From Cedecea neteri (GTDB taxonomy: Bacteria > Pseudomonadota > Gammaproteobacteria > Enterobacterales > Enterobacteriaceae): a stretch of DNA of 64,000 nt. The translations under genes and the position numbers were made by a program. The DNA lies in the NCBI RefSeq assembly GCF_000758325.1, contig NZ_CP009459.1:3410001-3474000 (forward strand). The letters are read 5' to 3'. A model generated the notes under the pieces. The model did no database searches. It was not told the DNA's origin and saw only the letters and a list, made by a program, of their open reading frames with translations. Below are positions 43,904 through 52,751 of the stretch, in pieces (within the stretch, counting starts at the first letter, position 1; the number at the start of each line of letters is the position of its first letter).

Positions 43904-44374
43904 ATGAATCTGGATGCGAAAACCGACTTAACTCTGGAAAGAGTGATCGACACCCCCCGACAGCTTGTCTGGGAGTGCTGGACCCAACCACAGCATCTAA
44001 AACAGTTTTTTGTTCCCCGCCCCCATAGCGTATCGGCCTGTGAGATAGATCTTCGGGTTGGAGGGCGGTTTAATACCGTATTTAACATTGACGGGAACGA
44101 GATGCGCAACAATGGCGTCTGGCTGGATATCGTGGACGGGCACAAGCTGGTCTTTACCGACGCTTACAGCGAGGGCTGGAAGCCCGCAGAAAATCCGTTT
44201 ATGACCGCTATCCTGCTGCTTGAAGACGTAGATAACGGGAAAACTCACTACACGGCCATCGCCCGGCACCGCACGCCAGAGGCCCGGCAAGCCCATGAAG
44301 ATATGGGTTTCTTCACGGGCTGGAATATCGTTGTCGATCAGCTGGTTGAGTATGCAAAAGGCCTGAGGCGTTAA
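43904..44374 (+). CDS. SRPBCC (AHSA1-like) domain protein
   Basis: 156 residues from ATG 43904, with CGAGGA upstream. The START-like fold shows the typical V-I-D-T-P-R-Q-L-V-W-E-C-W-T beginning, then G-G-R-F-N-T-V-F and C-terminal helix G-W-N-I-V-V-D-Q-L. Family members bind small hydrophobic ligands or act with Hsp90. Role here unknown; it may be co-transcribed with the MFS pump. Confidence 0.85.
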   Translation: MNLDAKTDLTLERVIDTPRQLVWECWTQPQHLKQFFVPRPHSVSACEIDLRVGGRFNTVFNIDGNEMRNNGVWLDIVDGHKLVFTDAYSEGWKPAENPFMTAILLLEDVDNGKTHYTAIARHRTPEARQAHEDMGFFTGWNIVVDQLVEYAKGLRR

Positions 44375-44383
44375 CGTTGCAGG

Positions 44384-44779
44384 CTAGAGTGACCAGTCGC
44401 TATTTTGCAAAACAACCCGATAACCATCGGGATCGATAAAAGTAGCGCCCTTCACGTCCCAATAAGGGTTGAATGCAGACAGCCGGGTAAAACCGGCTGC
44501 TGCCATTCTGGCGCAGGAAACTTCCCATTCGATACGCTCGGGCAGATAAAGCACCAGTAAGTCATCTTCAGTAGGTCGTGGGGTAATAAGATGATGCTGG
44601 CAGACCGTAAACTCCAGATGCCAGCCCAGCGACGGACGCCCCAGCATCACGCCGCTGAAACCGTCATGACCGCTAAATTGCGCTATTTGCTGAAGACCGA
44701 GTCCCGCGCAGTACAGATCCCGGCTTCTTTCAAGACTGCTCACCGGACGGGCAATACGCATATGGCTGAAGTTCATCAT
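44384..44779 (-). CDS. VOC-superfamily protein
   Basis: 131 residues; AGGA before tandem ATGs at 44779/44776. R-I-A-R-P-V-S-S-L-E-R-S-R-D-L-Y opens the first module and F-I-D-P-D-G-Y-R-V-V-L closes the second. Unlike the 39237 protein it is not a near paralogue. Substrate unknown. Convergent with the SRPBCC gene. Confidence 0.8.
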   Translation of the reverse strand: MMNFSHMRIARPVSSLERSRDLYCAGLGLQQIAQFSGHDGFSGVMLGRPSLGWHLEFTVCQHHLITPRPTEDDLLVLYLPERIEWEVSCARMAAAGFTRLSAFNPYWDVKGATFIDPDGYRVVLQNSDWSL

Positions 44780-44854
44780 TTTTTCCTGTGCTGATGTTCA
44801 CTCAACCTTAAGGGTATTTTTTTCTCGTCATTTTCCTCAGCGTGCGGTTGCAGG

Positions 44855-45478
44855 CTACAAACTGTAGGCAGGTATTGGGCGGAGCGTCCCCGTCAGGCTG
44901 TCGAAGACCATGCGTTCTGCCGTGATAATTGCCATCCCGGCCTGCCTCAGTACGGAGATATCAGCGGCGATGCGCTGCAGCCCAAACCAAAACAGGCCAT
45001 CCAGGGCATTGACCTGAAGCCCGCCTTCGAGGGCGATTTTCAGCCGCTCTCTCGGGTTTCTGACCTGCAGCGCGATCTGTTGATAGGCCGTCGCTGGCGT
45101 ACCGCCCGGCTCAATTCTGCGTATACGGTTCGAAAAACGGTAGCGAAAGGCGTCAGGCACGGCGCTGAGATCGTCTTTGATGCTGTAAACTTCCCCACGT
45201 TTATTATCATTGATCGTCACGCTCTTCTGGCTGAGTTGAAGCTCAGCGCGCAGTTTGTCAATCAGCTGCGGCGCCCGCAGAAGCAGCAGCCGAAAAGGCA
45301 GTTCGAAGCTGGTCACGTAGTCCACGTTTAGCAACGCCAGGCGCAGGCGCTGTTCCGCATCCTGAGGCTCTCTCTGGAACTCCTCCTGGACTTCCTCCCA
45401 CTGGCGGCTGAGGCGCGGTGACGCTTCTGTTTCGGTGAAACTGTACTTTTCAATCTGGTAATCGATGCGGTCGTTCAT
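44855..45478 (-). CDS. Predicted winged-helix DNA-binding protein
   Basis: 207 residues from ATG 45478, with AAAGGTG upstream. The last ~50 residues (N-A-L-D-G-L-F-W-F-G-L-Q-R-I-A-A-D-I-S-V-L-R-Q-A-G, then R-P-I-P-A-Y-S-L) resemble HTH_39-type winged helices common in plasmid and phage proteins. The N-terminal half is helical and charged with no recognised domain. It follows the GNAT gene by 11 bp on the same strand. Confidence 0.55.
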   Translation of the reverse strand: MNDRIDYQIEKYSFTETEASPRLSRQWEEVQEEFQREPQDAEQRLRLALLNVDYVTSFELPFRLLLLRAPQLIDKLRAELQLSQKSVTINDNKRGEVYSIKDDLSAVPDAFRYRFSNRIRRIEPGGTPATAYQQIALQVRNPRERLKIALEGGLQVNALDGLFWFGLQRIAADISVLRQAGMAIITAERMVFDSLTGTLRPIPAYSL

Positions 45479-45489
45479 GCAGGCACCTT

Positions 45490-45972
45490 TCACATTGCAG
45501 GATCCAGTTCGCAAACCATCTCATAGCAGCGCAGCAGTGTGCCGCTTCGCGACATGGGATAAAGCCCCTCTTTCACTACGCGAAATCCCTGCGTCAGATA
45601 AAAGTCGCGGGCGTTTGGCGTGGAAGAAAGCGTCAGTCGGCTCATTCCCCTCGATCTGGCTTCCTGCTTGATGGCCTGAAGAATCTGTTTAGCCAGCCCC
45701 CGCCCAGTGTATGCTGGCAGGGTAAAAATGGCCTCAACCGAACCGTTTTTCAAATCCAAAAATCCCGTAGCCACCGGCTCGCCGTTTTCATTATCCGCGA
45801 CAAAAAAGGGATTATTGATAATTTCATTTCGGTAACCCTCGGGCATCTCATCTGGCGTCCATGCGGTCAGCACATCCTCCGGATAAGTGTCCCGACAGCC
45901 AAAACGAATGGCCTCGTTTCTTATTGCCCACAGCGCCTGAGCTTCATTAAGCGTTGCTCGTCTGACCATCAT
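45490..45972 (-). CDS. GNAT-family N-acetyltransferase
   Basis: 160 residues. The acetyl-CoA loop is Y-T-G-R-G-L-A-K-Q-I-L, with beta-4 E-A-I-F-T-L-P-A and the closing D-F-Y-L-T-Q-G-F. Acceptor unknown (amine or protein N-terminus). Starts divergently from dsbG and precedes the winged-helix gene. Confidence 0.85.
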   Translation of the reverse strand: MMVRRATLNEAQALWAIRNEAIRFGCRDTYPEDVLTAWTPDEMPEGYRNEIINNPFFVADNENGEPVATGFLDLKNGSVEAIFTLPAYTGRGLAKQILQAIKQEARSRGMSRLTLSSTPNARDFYLTQGFRVVKEGLYPMSRSGTLLRCYEMVCELDPAM

Positions 45973-46070
45973 GAAATGCTCCGTTACTTTAAGGAAAGTA
46001 TGCCTGATGACTTAACGCAAAAAGGAATGTTACCCTTTGAAGAAAATAACATTTAATTAAGGACTGCTCG

Positions 46071-46835
46071 ATGAAAAAAATATCTGCCCTGTCCGTTTCG
46101 CTGGCCCTGCTTTTTAGCGCTTCTGCCTTTGCCGCTGACGCTAAACTGCCTGCGCCAATTGAAGCCCTGGAAAAACAAGGCTTCGAACTGAAAGGGGAAT
46201 TTAAAGCCCCGGGCGACCTGCAGGGCTACGCGATGCAGTATCAGGGGCAAGGCACAATCGTATACCTGACGCCGGATAAACAGCACGCCATTATGGGTAA
46301 CCTAGTCGATGCCGAGGGAAAAAACCTGAGCGATGCGGAAGTCGAGAAATTTGTTTATGCGCCGATGGCCAAAGCCATGTGGCAAAACCTTGAGAAACAC
46401 CGTTGGATCGCTGCCGGGAGCGAAAAAGCCCCGCGCATTGTCTACGTGTTTGCCGACCCGTACTGCCCGTATTGCACCCAGTTCTGGGAACAGGCTCAGC
46501 CCTGGCTGAAGTCGGGTAAAGTTCAGCTTCGCGTGCTGCTAGTCGGGATGCTGCGCCCGGACAGCGGGCAGAAAGCGGCCGCAATTCTGATGTCGAAAGA
46601 TCCGGCCAAAACCCTCGCCGACTATGAAAACAGTAAAGGTAAGCTGGCGCTGCAAAAACCGGAGAAAATAGATCCGGTTATCGGTGAAGCCCTAAAAGAT
46701 AACCTGACGCTGATGGACGACCTCGGCGGCAACGCCACGCCGTCAATTTATTATCTTAACGCCGAAGGCCGCCTGCAGCAGCATCAGGGCATGCCGGATG
46801 CCGAAACGCTGAAGACCATCCTCGGCGATCAATAA
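46071..46835 (+). CDS. dsbG: DsbG thiol:disulfide interchange protein
   Basis: 254 residues. Signal peptide K-K-I-S-A-L-S-V-S-L-A-L-L-F with cleavage after A-F-A-A; N-terminal dimerisation domain; thioredoxin domain with V-Y-V-F-A-D-P-Y-C-P-Y-C (E. coli: C-P-Y-C) and the cis-Pro loop G-N-A-T-P-S-I-Y-Y. DsbG keeps single cysteines of periplasmic proteins reduced, using DsbD electrons. AAGGA precedes the ATG. Confidence 0.93.
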   Translation: MKKISALSVSLALLFSASAFAADAKLPAPIEALEKQGFELKGEFKAPGDLQGYAMQYQGQGTIVYLTPDKQHAIMGNLVDAEGKNLSDAEVEKFVYAPMAKAMWQNLEKHRWIAAGSEKAPRIVYVFADPYCPYCTQFWEQAQPWLKSGKVQLRVLLVGMLRPDSGQKAAAILMSKDPAKTLADYENSKGKLALQKPEKIDPVIGEALKDNLTLMDDLGGNATPSIYYLNAEGRLQQHQGMPDAETLKTILGDQ

Positions 46836-46837
46836 CG

Positions 46838-47773
46838 TTATAGCCTCAGCAGCGGTTTGCGCTGGCGACCCGGTTCACGGAACAGCGCCAGCGCCTTGCG
46901 CCATTCCTCCAGAGCGAACACTGCCACATCGGGCTGCTGCGCTTGTAGCAGCAGTTCCCAGAGAGAGCTAAACCAGCCCTGCCACTCTTCAACCGGTGTC
47001 ACCGCCAGCGTATCCCGCAGATGAAATCGCTGTGCGGTGACGTTTTTTCCGCGCGGAGAAAAGGCTTTGCCGCTCAGCAAACCGTAAGAAATCAACGCTC
47101 CATGCGGATTGAGATGATCGAGCATCAATGTGGCTAACTCACCGCCCACGGCGTCATACACAACATCAACTTTTCCAGTGGCTTCGGCGATTGCATGCTC
47201 GTCATCCCCGCTCAGCGGGATAATGCCCGACTTTAGCAGTGCCGGAAGATGCTGTGCCGAGCGGTAAACGCCATAAACTTCCGTGGCGCCCTGCCTTTTT
47301 GCCCACTGCGCCAGTAAACCAGCACACGTTGACCCTGCCGCCGTGACCAGCAAGCTTTTTCCCGCCACGGGCCACTTATTCAGCATTAACCAGGCCGCCA
47401 GAGGATTGATATACCCGCGCGCCGCAAGCTCATCCGGCACGCTGTCCGGCACGGGCACGGCCCACTGAATCGGGCAGTCAACCCATCGCTGCCAGGTGCC
47501 CTCGCCACGTAGAGGCAGCACACGCTTTCCAATCCACGCCAGAGAATCCGCCTGTTCGACAATGCCGACGCCTTCGTACCCCGCAATTCGCGGTGGAAAT
47601 ACCCGATGGCGGTAAGCCCCGGTTATCGGAATAAGATCTGAAGGATTAAGAGGCGCGTAGTGCATTCGCACCCGGAGCGTGCCGGGAATAAACGGCACGA
47701 GCGGTGTTTGTTCGAGGGTTAAGACGTGTTCAGGTTCACCAAACTGCCGGAACCAGAGGGCTGCGTTTTCCAT
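46838..47773 (-). CDS. Zinc-type alcohol dehydrogenase / quinone oxidoreductase (MDR superfamily)
   Basis: 311 residues from ATG 47773; a GTG at 47806 is an alternative. N-terminal GroES-like fold (Y-A-P-L-N-P-S-D-L, P-R-I-A-G-Y-E-G-V-G), then NAD(P) fold with A-A-G-S-T-C-A-G and D-V-V-Y-D-A-V-G-G. Zinc-ligand cysteines are absent, so it is the zinc-free quinone-reductase/enoyl-reductase branch. A 23-bp palindrome lies 67 bp upstream of the start, a likely operator. Convergent with dsbG. Confidence 0.85.
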   Translation of the reverse strand: MENAALWFRQFGEPEHVLTLEQTPLVPFIPGTLRVRMHYAPLNPSDLIPITGAYRHRVFPPRIAGYEGVGIVEQADSLAWIGKRVLPLRGEGTWQRWVDCPIQWAVPVPDSVPDELAARGYINPLAAWLMLNKWPVAGKSLLVTAAGSTCAGLLAQWAKRQGATEVYGVYRSAQHLPALLKSGIIPLSGDDEHAIAEATGKVDVVYDAVGGELATLMLDHLNPHGALISYGLLSGKAFSPRGKNVTAQRFHLRDTLAVTPVEEWQGWFSSLWELLLQAQQPDVAVFALEEWRKALALFREPGRQRKPLLRL

Positions 47774-47839
47774 ACTCAATGCCTGCAACTGCCATATTGC
47801 AGGCACTATATCACGCCTGAATCAGCATAAAACACGTCA

Positions 47840-47862
47840 AATAAGTGACATTGTCACTTATT
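47840..47862. promoter_or_regulatory. Palindrome with AAGTGAC-ATT-GTCACTT core upstream of the MDR gene
   Basis: Perfect 11-bp arms around a single central base; the 17-bp core shares arms with 36106-36122 and 55960-55976. Its place in the promoter of the oxidoreductase gene suggests a TetR- or MarR-type operator. No such regulator gene is adjacent. Confidence 0.6.
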
Positions 47863-47865
47863 CCA

Positions 47866-48390
47866 TTATAAATTACGGTAGTAGAACGTCGTGGAGCACG
47901 GACTGCCGTCCGGCATTAACGCATAATGCGGGAGATCCCCCACGCGCTGCCAGCCCATGCCCTGGTAGAATATCTCCGCATCGCTGCCGGTGGCCGTATC
48001 CAGTACCAGAACTGATTTTCCCTGCGTGGTAGCAACAGCTTCCAGATAAGCCATCAGGCGCTGGGCAATGCCTTTTCGCCGCGCCGCACGATGAACCAGA
48101 AGTTTAGCCACATCGGCCCGGTGCGGCTGATTTTCCGGCTGGCTGGTGATCAGCTGCACGGTTCCAACAATGCGCCCCTGCCCATCTTCCGCCACAATCA
48201 GCGTTCGTTCTCCCCGAGCCACGCTTTGGCCAACCTCTCCCCAAAACGCCGCGGCCTTTTCCGGCGCCAAAGGATGTAAAAAGCTGACCGAAGCCCCACC
48301 AGCGACACAATCAATCAGTACATCCGTTAATGATGCGGTTGCAGCAGCAAACTCACAGGCCTTCAGGGAACGAATACGATACTCGGGCAC
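47866..48390 (-). CDS. GNAT-family N-acetyltransferase
   Basis: 174 residues from GTG 48390, preceded by AGGAG. The acetyl-CoA motif is R-A-A-R-R-K-G-I-A-Q-R-L-M, with V-L-D-T-A-T-G-S-D-A-E-I-F-Y-Q-G-M-G-W after it; this arrangement resembles tabtoxin/N-acetyl-glutamate-type acetyltransferases. Acceptor unknown. Its stop lies 4 bp from the palindrome that precedes the MDR gene. Confidence 0.85.
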   Translation of the reverse strand: MPEYRIRSLKACEFAAATASLTDVLIDCVAGGASVSFLHPLAPEKAAAFWGEVGQSVARGERTLIVAEDGQGRIVGTVQLITSQPENQPHRADVAKLLVHRAARRKGIAQRLMAYLEAVATTQGKSVLVLDTATGSDAEIFYQGMGWQRVGDLPHYALMPDGSPCSTTFYYRNL

Positions 48391-48635
48391 AGCGACTCCT
48401 GAATGTGGTTAAAAGTTATGTCGGAATATTACCGGACATAAGAATAGACCAGCTTACCCGGTAACTCAGGAACCCACTATTCAGAAAAGATATGGATGGG
48501 AGGTTTGGGGCGGCCGGGTTTTCTTTCCAGAAGAAAATGCCCCATTGCCACAGCGAATAAAAGCGCATCAGGGGAGATATCCACTCAGGGGATTAATTGC
48601 GTTCCACCATAAGGAATTATGATTGCTCTGGTCAT

Positions 48636-49625
48636 CTATGGCTTTGCATCTCCGTTCCCTGGCCTCTCTGCCTCTGAGTATTTCGCCTGATACATCGCTC
48701 GGTCTGCCTCGGTAATGACATCCTCAAGGCTGGCATGCCGGGCGGGGTTATATTCAATACAGCCCCAACTAAAGGCAAGTGTCCAGGGGTTGCCTGCCTG
48801 CAGGTTAAAGTCGGTAACCTTGCCCTGCAGGTGTTGCATGGCGATAAATGCCCCTTCTTCATTAGTACCGTTAAAAAGCAGAACAAACTCATCACCTCCA
48901 TGTCTGGCGATCAAATCAGTTTCACGGAAAGAAGCTCGCATAAGTTCTGAGAAGGCGATCAAAGCTCGATCGCCCTGCTCATGCCCAAAATTGTCGTTAA
49001 TTTGCTTGAAGCGATCGAGATCGATAAATACGACAGAGAGCGGTTCAGCGCGACGATTTGCCCCGTTAACCGCGTATTGCCCAAGAAACATGAAGCCACG
49101 ACGGTTAAACAGTCCGGTCAGCTCGTCGGTCATTACGGTATCCAGCATGGCAAACTCATCCTCAACGATCGCAGCAAGCTCCCGGAGCCCGGCGATTTGA
49201 TGTTCAGTAAATACACGGGGTCGGATATCAACCACGCAAAGTGTGCCGGCGGTTGTACCGTCGGGTAGTTTTACCGGACACCCCGCATAAAACCTGACGT
49301 GAGGCTCGGCTAAGACCAACGGGTTATCGGAAAAACGAATATCGTTGAGCGTGTTATTCACTACCAGCGGAACATCCTGCAAAATCGTGTGGCTACAAAA
49401 TGAAACTTGTCGAGGGATAACATCAACGTTGAGTCCATCCGCAGATTTTACTTGCAGCAAATCGTGATCTATCAAACAAATTAGTGAAATGGGGGCATCA
49501 AACAGTTTGCGGGCAAGACGGGTTAAGCGGTCAAACCGCTCACTGCGCCCGCTATGAAGCAGGCGTGATGCTCTGAGTGAACGTAAGCGACGTTCTTCAT
49601 CGGGAGGGAAGCCAGGCTGCAGCAT
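48636..49625 (-). CDS. GAF-GGDEF diguanylate cyclase
   Basis: 329 residues from ATG 49625, with AGGAG at 7 nt. GAF domain at about residues 20-165 (I-S-L-I-C-L-I-D, F-C-S-H-T-I, Y-A-G-C-P-V), then GGDEF with A-R-H-G-G-D-E-F and an intact RxxD site (R-E-T-D). No membrane helix, so cytosolic. Leftmost of three same-strand diguanylate cyclase genes; gaps of 59 and 84 bp suggest possible co-transcription. Confidence 0.88.
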   Translation of the reverse strand: MLQPGFPPDEERRLRSLRASRLLHSGRSERFDRLTRLARKLFDAPISLICLIDHDLLQVKSADGLNVDVIPRQVSFCSHTILQDVPLVVNNTLNDIRFSDNPLVLAEPHVRFYAGCPVKLPDGTTAGTLCVVDIRPRVFTEHQIAGLRELAAIVEDEFAMLDTVMTDELTGLFNRRGFMFLGQYAVNGANRRAEPLSVVFIDLDRFKQINDNFGHEQGDRALIAFSELMRASFRETDLIARHGGDEFVLLFNGTNEEGAFIAMQHLQGKVTDFNLQAGNPWTLAFSWGCIEYNPARHASLEDVITEADRAMYQAKYSEAERPGNGDAKP

Positions 49626-49684
49626 CTCATCACTCCTGTACACAGACGTAACATGCTCTTGCTTACAGTTTAGATGATCATTGC

Positions 49685-50737
49685 TCAGGCGGCGTAAATG
49701 CGGTTTTTCCCGGTACGTTTAGCGTTGTACAGTGCGTCATCCGCCGCTTTTAACCATTCTGCGGCATCCGGCATTTGTTTTGTCGCGCAGGCAATCCCGA
49801 TACTCAGGGTGCAGAATGCATTCTTTTCAGGCAGGACCCGAACATTAATGGACTCCAGCAGGATCCGCTGGGCAATACCTTCGGCTTCTTCCAGGGAAGT
49901 ATTTGGCATCAGAACCACAAACTCGTCCCCACCAAGGCGCGCTGGCGTGTCGCTGGAGCGAGTGACAATCCGCAGCACGTCGGAGACCGCCATCAGAATG
50001 GCGTCTCCCACTTTATGCCCAAAACGGTCGTTCACCTCTTTGAAATTGTCTATGTCGATAAACATCAGCGCCGAACTGCCGCAGGCAATGCGCAACCGCG
50101 CCAGCTCATTGCTGATTTTTCGCTCCAGCAGACGGCGATTGGCAATCCCCAGCAGGGGATCCATCATGGCAATATTTTCCAGCTCCCGGCTCTTTTCCCG
50201 CAGCTTCAGCGCTATCGAAGCCGTCAGCATACTTAGCGCGATGGTGTAAACGGCAATCAGCGGCAGCGTGGCGTACATTGTTCGGGCTGAAACCGCCGGG
50301 CTAAAAGGCATTCCGTGGCTTATCCAGGTCAGCCCAAACGCAAGCACGATTGCCAGCATCGCCCGTTTCATCAGCGGTTTTCCGCCGGCAGCCAGCCGAT
50401 CGGAAACCAGAATGGTGACAATCACCACCGACGGCAGCGCGCTGAGCGATATCATGGCAATCCAGAAGCCGCCAGCGGCGGCGTCGATCACCAGGTTTTG
50501 TTTTTCACTCTTGACGGGAGAACTGGAAAAGCGCGCTTTTAACAGCGCCACGTGCGGCCAGACAAAAGCGTTAACGACCAAAAGCGCCACAACTGGCACA
50601 GAGGAGTGTTGCTCATTCAGTACCGAAAAGAGGGGCAAGAAGCACAGAAACGTCCCCAGCATACGCATGATATACATGCGATTAATGAAGCGAGAGCCGT
50701 GCGTTCTGGCATTTTTGTGAGGGTCGGGTGTACTCAT
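49685..50737 (-). CDS. MASE2-GGDEF membrane diguanylate cyclase
   Basis: 350 residues from ATG 50737; a TTG at 50770 is less likely. The N-terminal helices with N-A-F-V-W-P-H are the MASE2 sensor domain of the AdrA/DgcC group. GGDEF domain: R-L-G-G-D-E-F with RxxD (R-S-S-D). It synthesises cyclic di-GMP at the inner membrane. The cellulose link of DgcC is only by domain analogy. Confidence 0.88.
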   Translation of the reverse strand: MSTPDPHKNARTHGSRFINRMYIMRMLGTFLCFLPLFSVLNEQHSSVPVVALLVVNAFVWPHVALLKARFSSSPVKSEKQNLVIDAAAGGFWIAMISLSALPSVVIVTILVSDRLAAGGKPLMKRAMLAIVLAFGLTWISHGMPFSPAVSARTMYATLPLIAVYTIALSMLTASIALKLREKSRELENIAMMDPLLGIANRRLLERKISNELARLRIACGSSALMFIDIDNFKEVNDRFGHKVGDAILMAVSDVLRIVTRSSDTPARLGGDEFVVLMPNTSLEEAEGIAQRILLESINVRVLPEKNAFCTLSIGIACATKQMPDAAEWLKAADDALYNAKRTGKNRIYAA

Positions 50738-50821
50738 AAATATCTCAGGCAAACGAACCAGCAACGACAAACTGCACGGGCATACTACGCGATAATAAAG
50801 GATTCAAAGTGAACATGGCTA

Positions 50822-52303
50822 TTAAGAATCACTTATGTGCGACGCAGACAAGACTTCAGCATGAGCACTACTCGCACTGGTTTTATTACGCCCCTGCCGC
50901 TTCGACAAATACAAATACTTATCGGCCTCGGGAATAAGCTGATTAAAGGTGGCTTCCAGCGTGTTATTACCCAGCGCCGCCTCAGCCAGGCCAATGCTGA
51001 CGGTGATAAACAGCGACTGTTCTTCGTAGTGAAACGTACTGACTTCAATCGTTTTGCGGATCTGCTCGGCAATCTCAAACCCCTGCTGGTTATCCCGAAC
51101 CCGACAAACCACTACAAACTCTTCTCCGCCGATACGCGCCACCATTCCTCGCTCACCTACAGTGTCCAGCACTCTGCTGGCGAAAGAGGCCAGCACGGCA
51201 TCCCCGCATTCGTGACCCCAGCTGTCATTGATCCGTTTGAAAAAATCAATATCCAGCAGCATCACGCACAGCAGCGGCTCTTGCGGGGTTGGTTGATGTC
51301 GCCCGCTGCGCTTGAGTGCTTCAAACAGCCCTGAGCGAGAGTAAACGCCCGTCAGGTAATCATAGTCCGCTCGCAGCGAAGTCTGCTTAATCAGCTGATT
51401 AATAGCATCCACGCTGATGGAAACAATCAGGGGGCAAATCGCGATAGTGGCAATGCCCAGACGCGCCGAGAACATCTGATCGACCAGCAACAGCGGCTGT
51501 TCGGAATGGAGATTAATTGCCGCATGGGCCACCAGCACAATTTCCACCCCGCCGGTGATAAGCGTCAGCAGCGCGGTGACCGGGAGGGGGTAACGAATGG
51601 CGCACCAGATAAGCGCGGGCAGCGGAAACGCCAGGCTGCCCGCCCCGCCGATAATCATTGCCGTGCAGACCGCAATCACCACGGAAAAAAACGGATACAT
51701 GTCTGACGGCACAATACCGGTCAGTTTACGCCAGGAAGGCCAGCTCGCGGTCAGCAAACAGGGCAGCATCAGCACGCCGGTTGAAAACTGCTCGCTCACC
51801 CAGTCAGCATAAAGCGGCATAAACTTTTCATGGTAATCACCGCTTATCCCCAGCGATCCCACCGCGCCAAATAATGACGATAATATGGCGGCAATCAGCG
51901 AAAAGTTAAAAATATTAAACGCGTTTAGCGCCCAGTTGCTCTCATCCATATTGCGCGAATAGCGCAGCAATAAACGGGCCGCGGTGACAATAAACACCAT
52001 GTTTGAAAAGTTGATGATCGTCGACTGCCAGCCCCACTGGGTGGTAAAGGCGTCGTAAACCAGCATTGCCGCGTAGCAAATAAAATAATAAATGGCTTTG
52101 TTCAGCCACGGATTACGCACGAATATGGCGGCCAGCACCGCATTAAGCGGCCAGAATAAGGAAAGATCGTTAACCAGCCGCAGCGAAGCGCCAAAGAAGT
52201 AAAATAGCGTGGTAAGCGCAAAAACACTGATCGCATTTAACAGCATTTTATCGGGGGAAAAGAATGAAAACTTAGGTCGATTAACCATGCTATCCTGGTT
52301 CAT
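50822..52303 (-). CDS. dgcF: DgcF (YneF) MASE1-GGDEF diguanylate cyclase
   Basis: 493 residues. The region from D-W-V-S-E-Q-F-S-T-G-V-L onward matches E. coli DgcF. The E. coli K-12 protein begins near that point, whereas this copy has the full eight-helix MASE1 sensor. The active site is G-G-E-E-F; the RxxD position reads G-E-R-G, so product inhibition at the I-site is absent, as in E. coli. It keeps its conserved place upstream of glsB. The ribosome site is weak. Confidence 0.9.
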   Translation of the reverse strand: MNQDSMVNRPKFSFFSPDKMLLNAISVFALTTLFYFFGASLRLVNDLSLFWPLNAVLAAIFVRNPWLNKAIYYFICYAAMLVYDAFTTQWGWQSTIINFSNMVFIVTAARLLLRYSRNMDESNWALNAFNIFNFSLIAAILSSLFGAVGSLGISGDYHEKFMPLYADWVSEQFSTGVLMLPCLLTASWPSWRKLTGIVPSDMYPFFSVVIAVCTAMIIGGAGSLAFPLPALIWCAIRYPLPVTALLTLITGGVEIVLVAHAAINLHSEQPLLLVDQMFSARLGIATIAICPLIVSISVDAINQLIKQTSLRADYDYLTGVYSRSGLFEALKRSGRHQPTPQEPLLCVMLLDIDFFKRINDSWGHECGDAVLASFASRVLDTVGERGMVARIGGEEFVVVCRVRDNQQGFEIAEQIRKTIEVSTFHYEEQSLFITVSIGLAEAALGNNTLEATFNQLIPEADKYLYLSKRQGRNKTSASSAHAEVLSASHISDS

Positions 52304-52619
52304 ATCTATTCATCACCGCTGAAAATAAATAGCGCCATCAGGTGATTGCGAAAATAAGCATTAGCTTAGCATGTTTGCCCCGCTAACAATCCAGGGCATT
52401 GAGAGAAAGAAGAAAATTCACTCAACTCGCCAGCGTTCCGCATGAACTATTAGCCATAAGTTAAATTTTTGCCACCTTCTCCGTCTCCTTTTGTCAACGG
52501 CAGGCTTTGTGGCTAAAAATTCAGACTTATTGCCGGGGAATAATTAGCAGCCTCAGGTTTAACCGATGTTTAACATGGTTGCCTTATAGTCCATAAAAGT
52601 AGGATTTCCCGGAGCTGAA
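52304..52619. other. Intergenic region upstream of dgcF
   Basis: Contains the leftward dgcF promoter and the promoter of the 39-aa membrane protein. No gene, terminator or repeat identified. Confidence 0.4.
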
Positions 52620-52739
52620 ATGCGTAAAACACCCTGGGCGGAACGACTCATCATTACCGCCATAATGCTGGCCGTGTTGGCCACCGTTAGCCTGGTTGGC
52701 GTGCTATGGCTGCGCATACCGGGATTATTACTGCTGTAA
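52620..52739 (+). CDS. Small single-pass membrane protein (39 aa)
   Basis: ATG 52620 follows CCCGGAGCTGAA, a good ribosome site. A short charged N-terminus (R-K-T-P-W-A-E-R) leads into one long hydrophobic helix to the C-terminus (L-R-I-P-G-L-L-L-L). It ends 12 bp before the convergent glsB stop. Likely a small inner-membrane protein; no known homologue comes to mind. Confidence 0.65.
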   Translation: MRKTPWAERLIITAIMLAVLATVSLVGVLWLRIPGLLLL

Positions 52740-52751
52740 TATCCGCATCGA

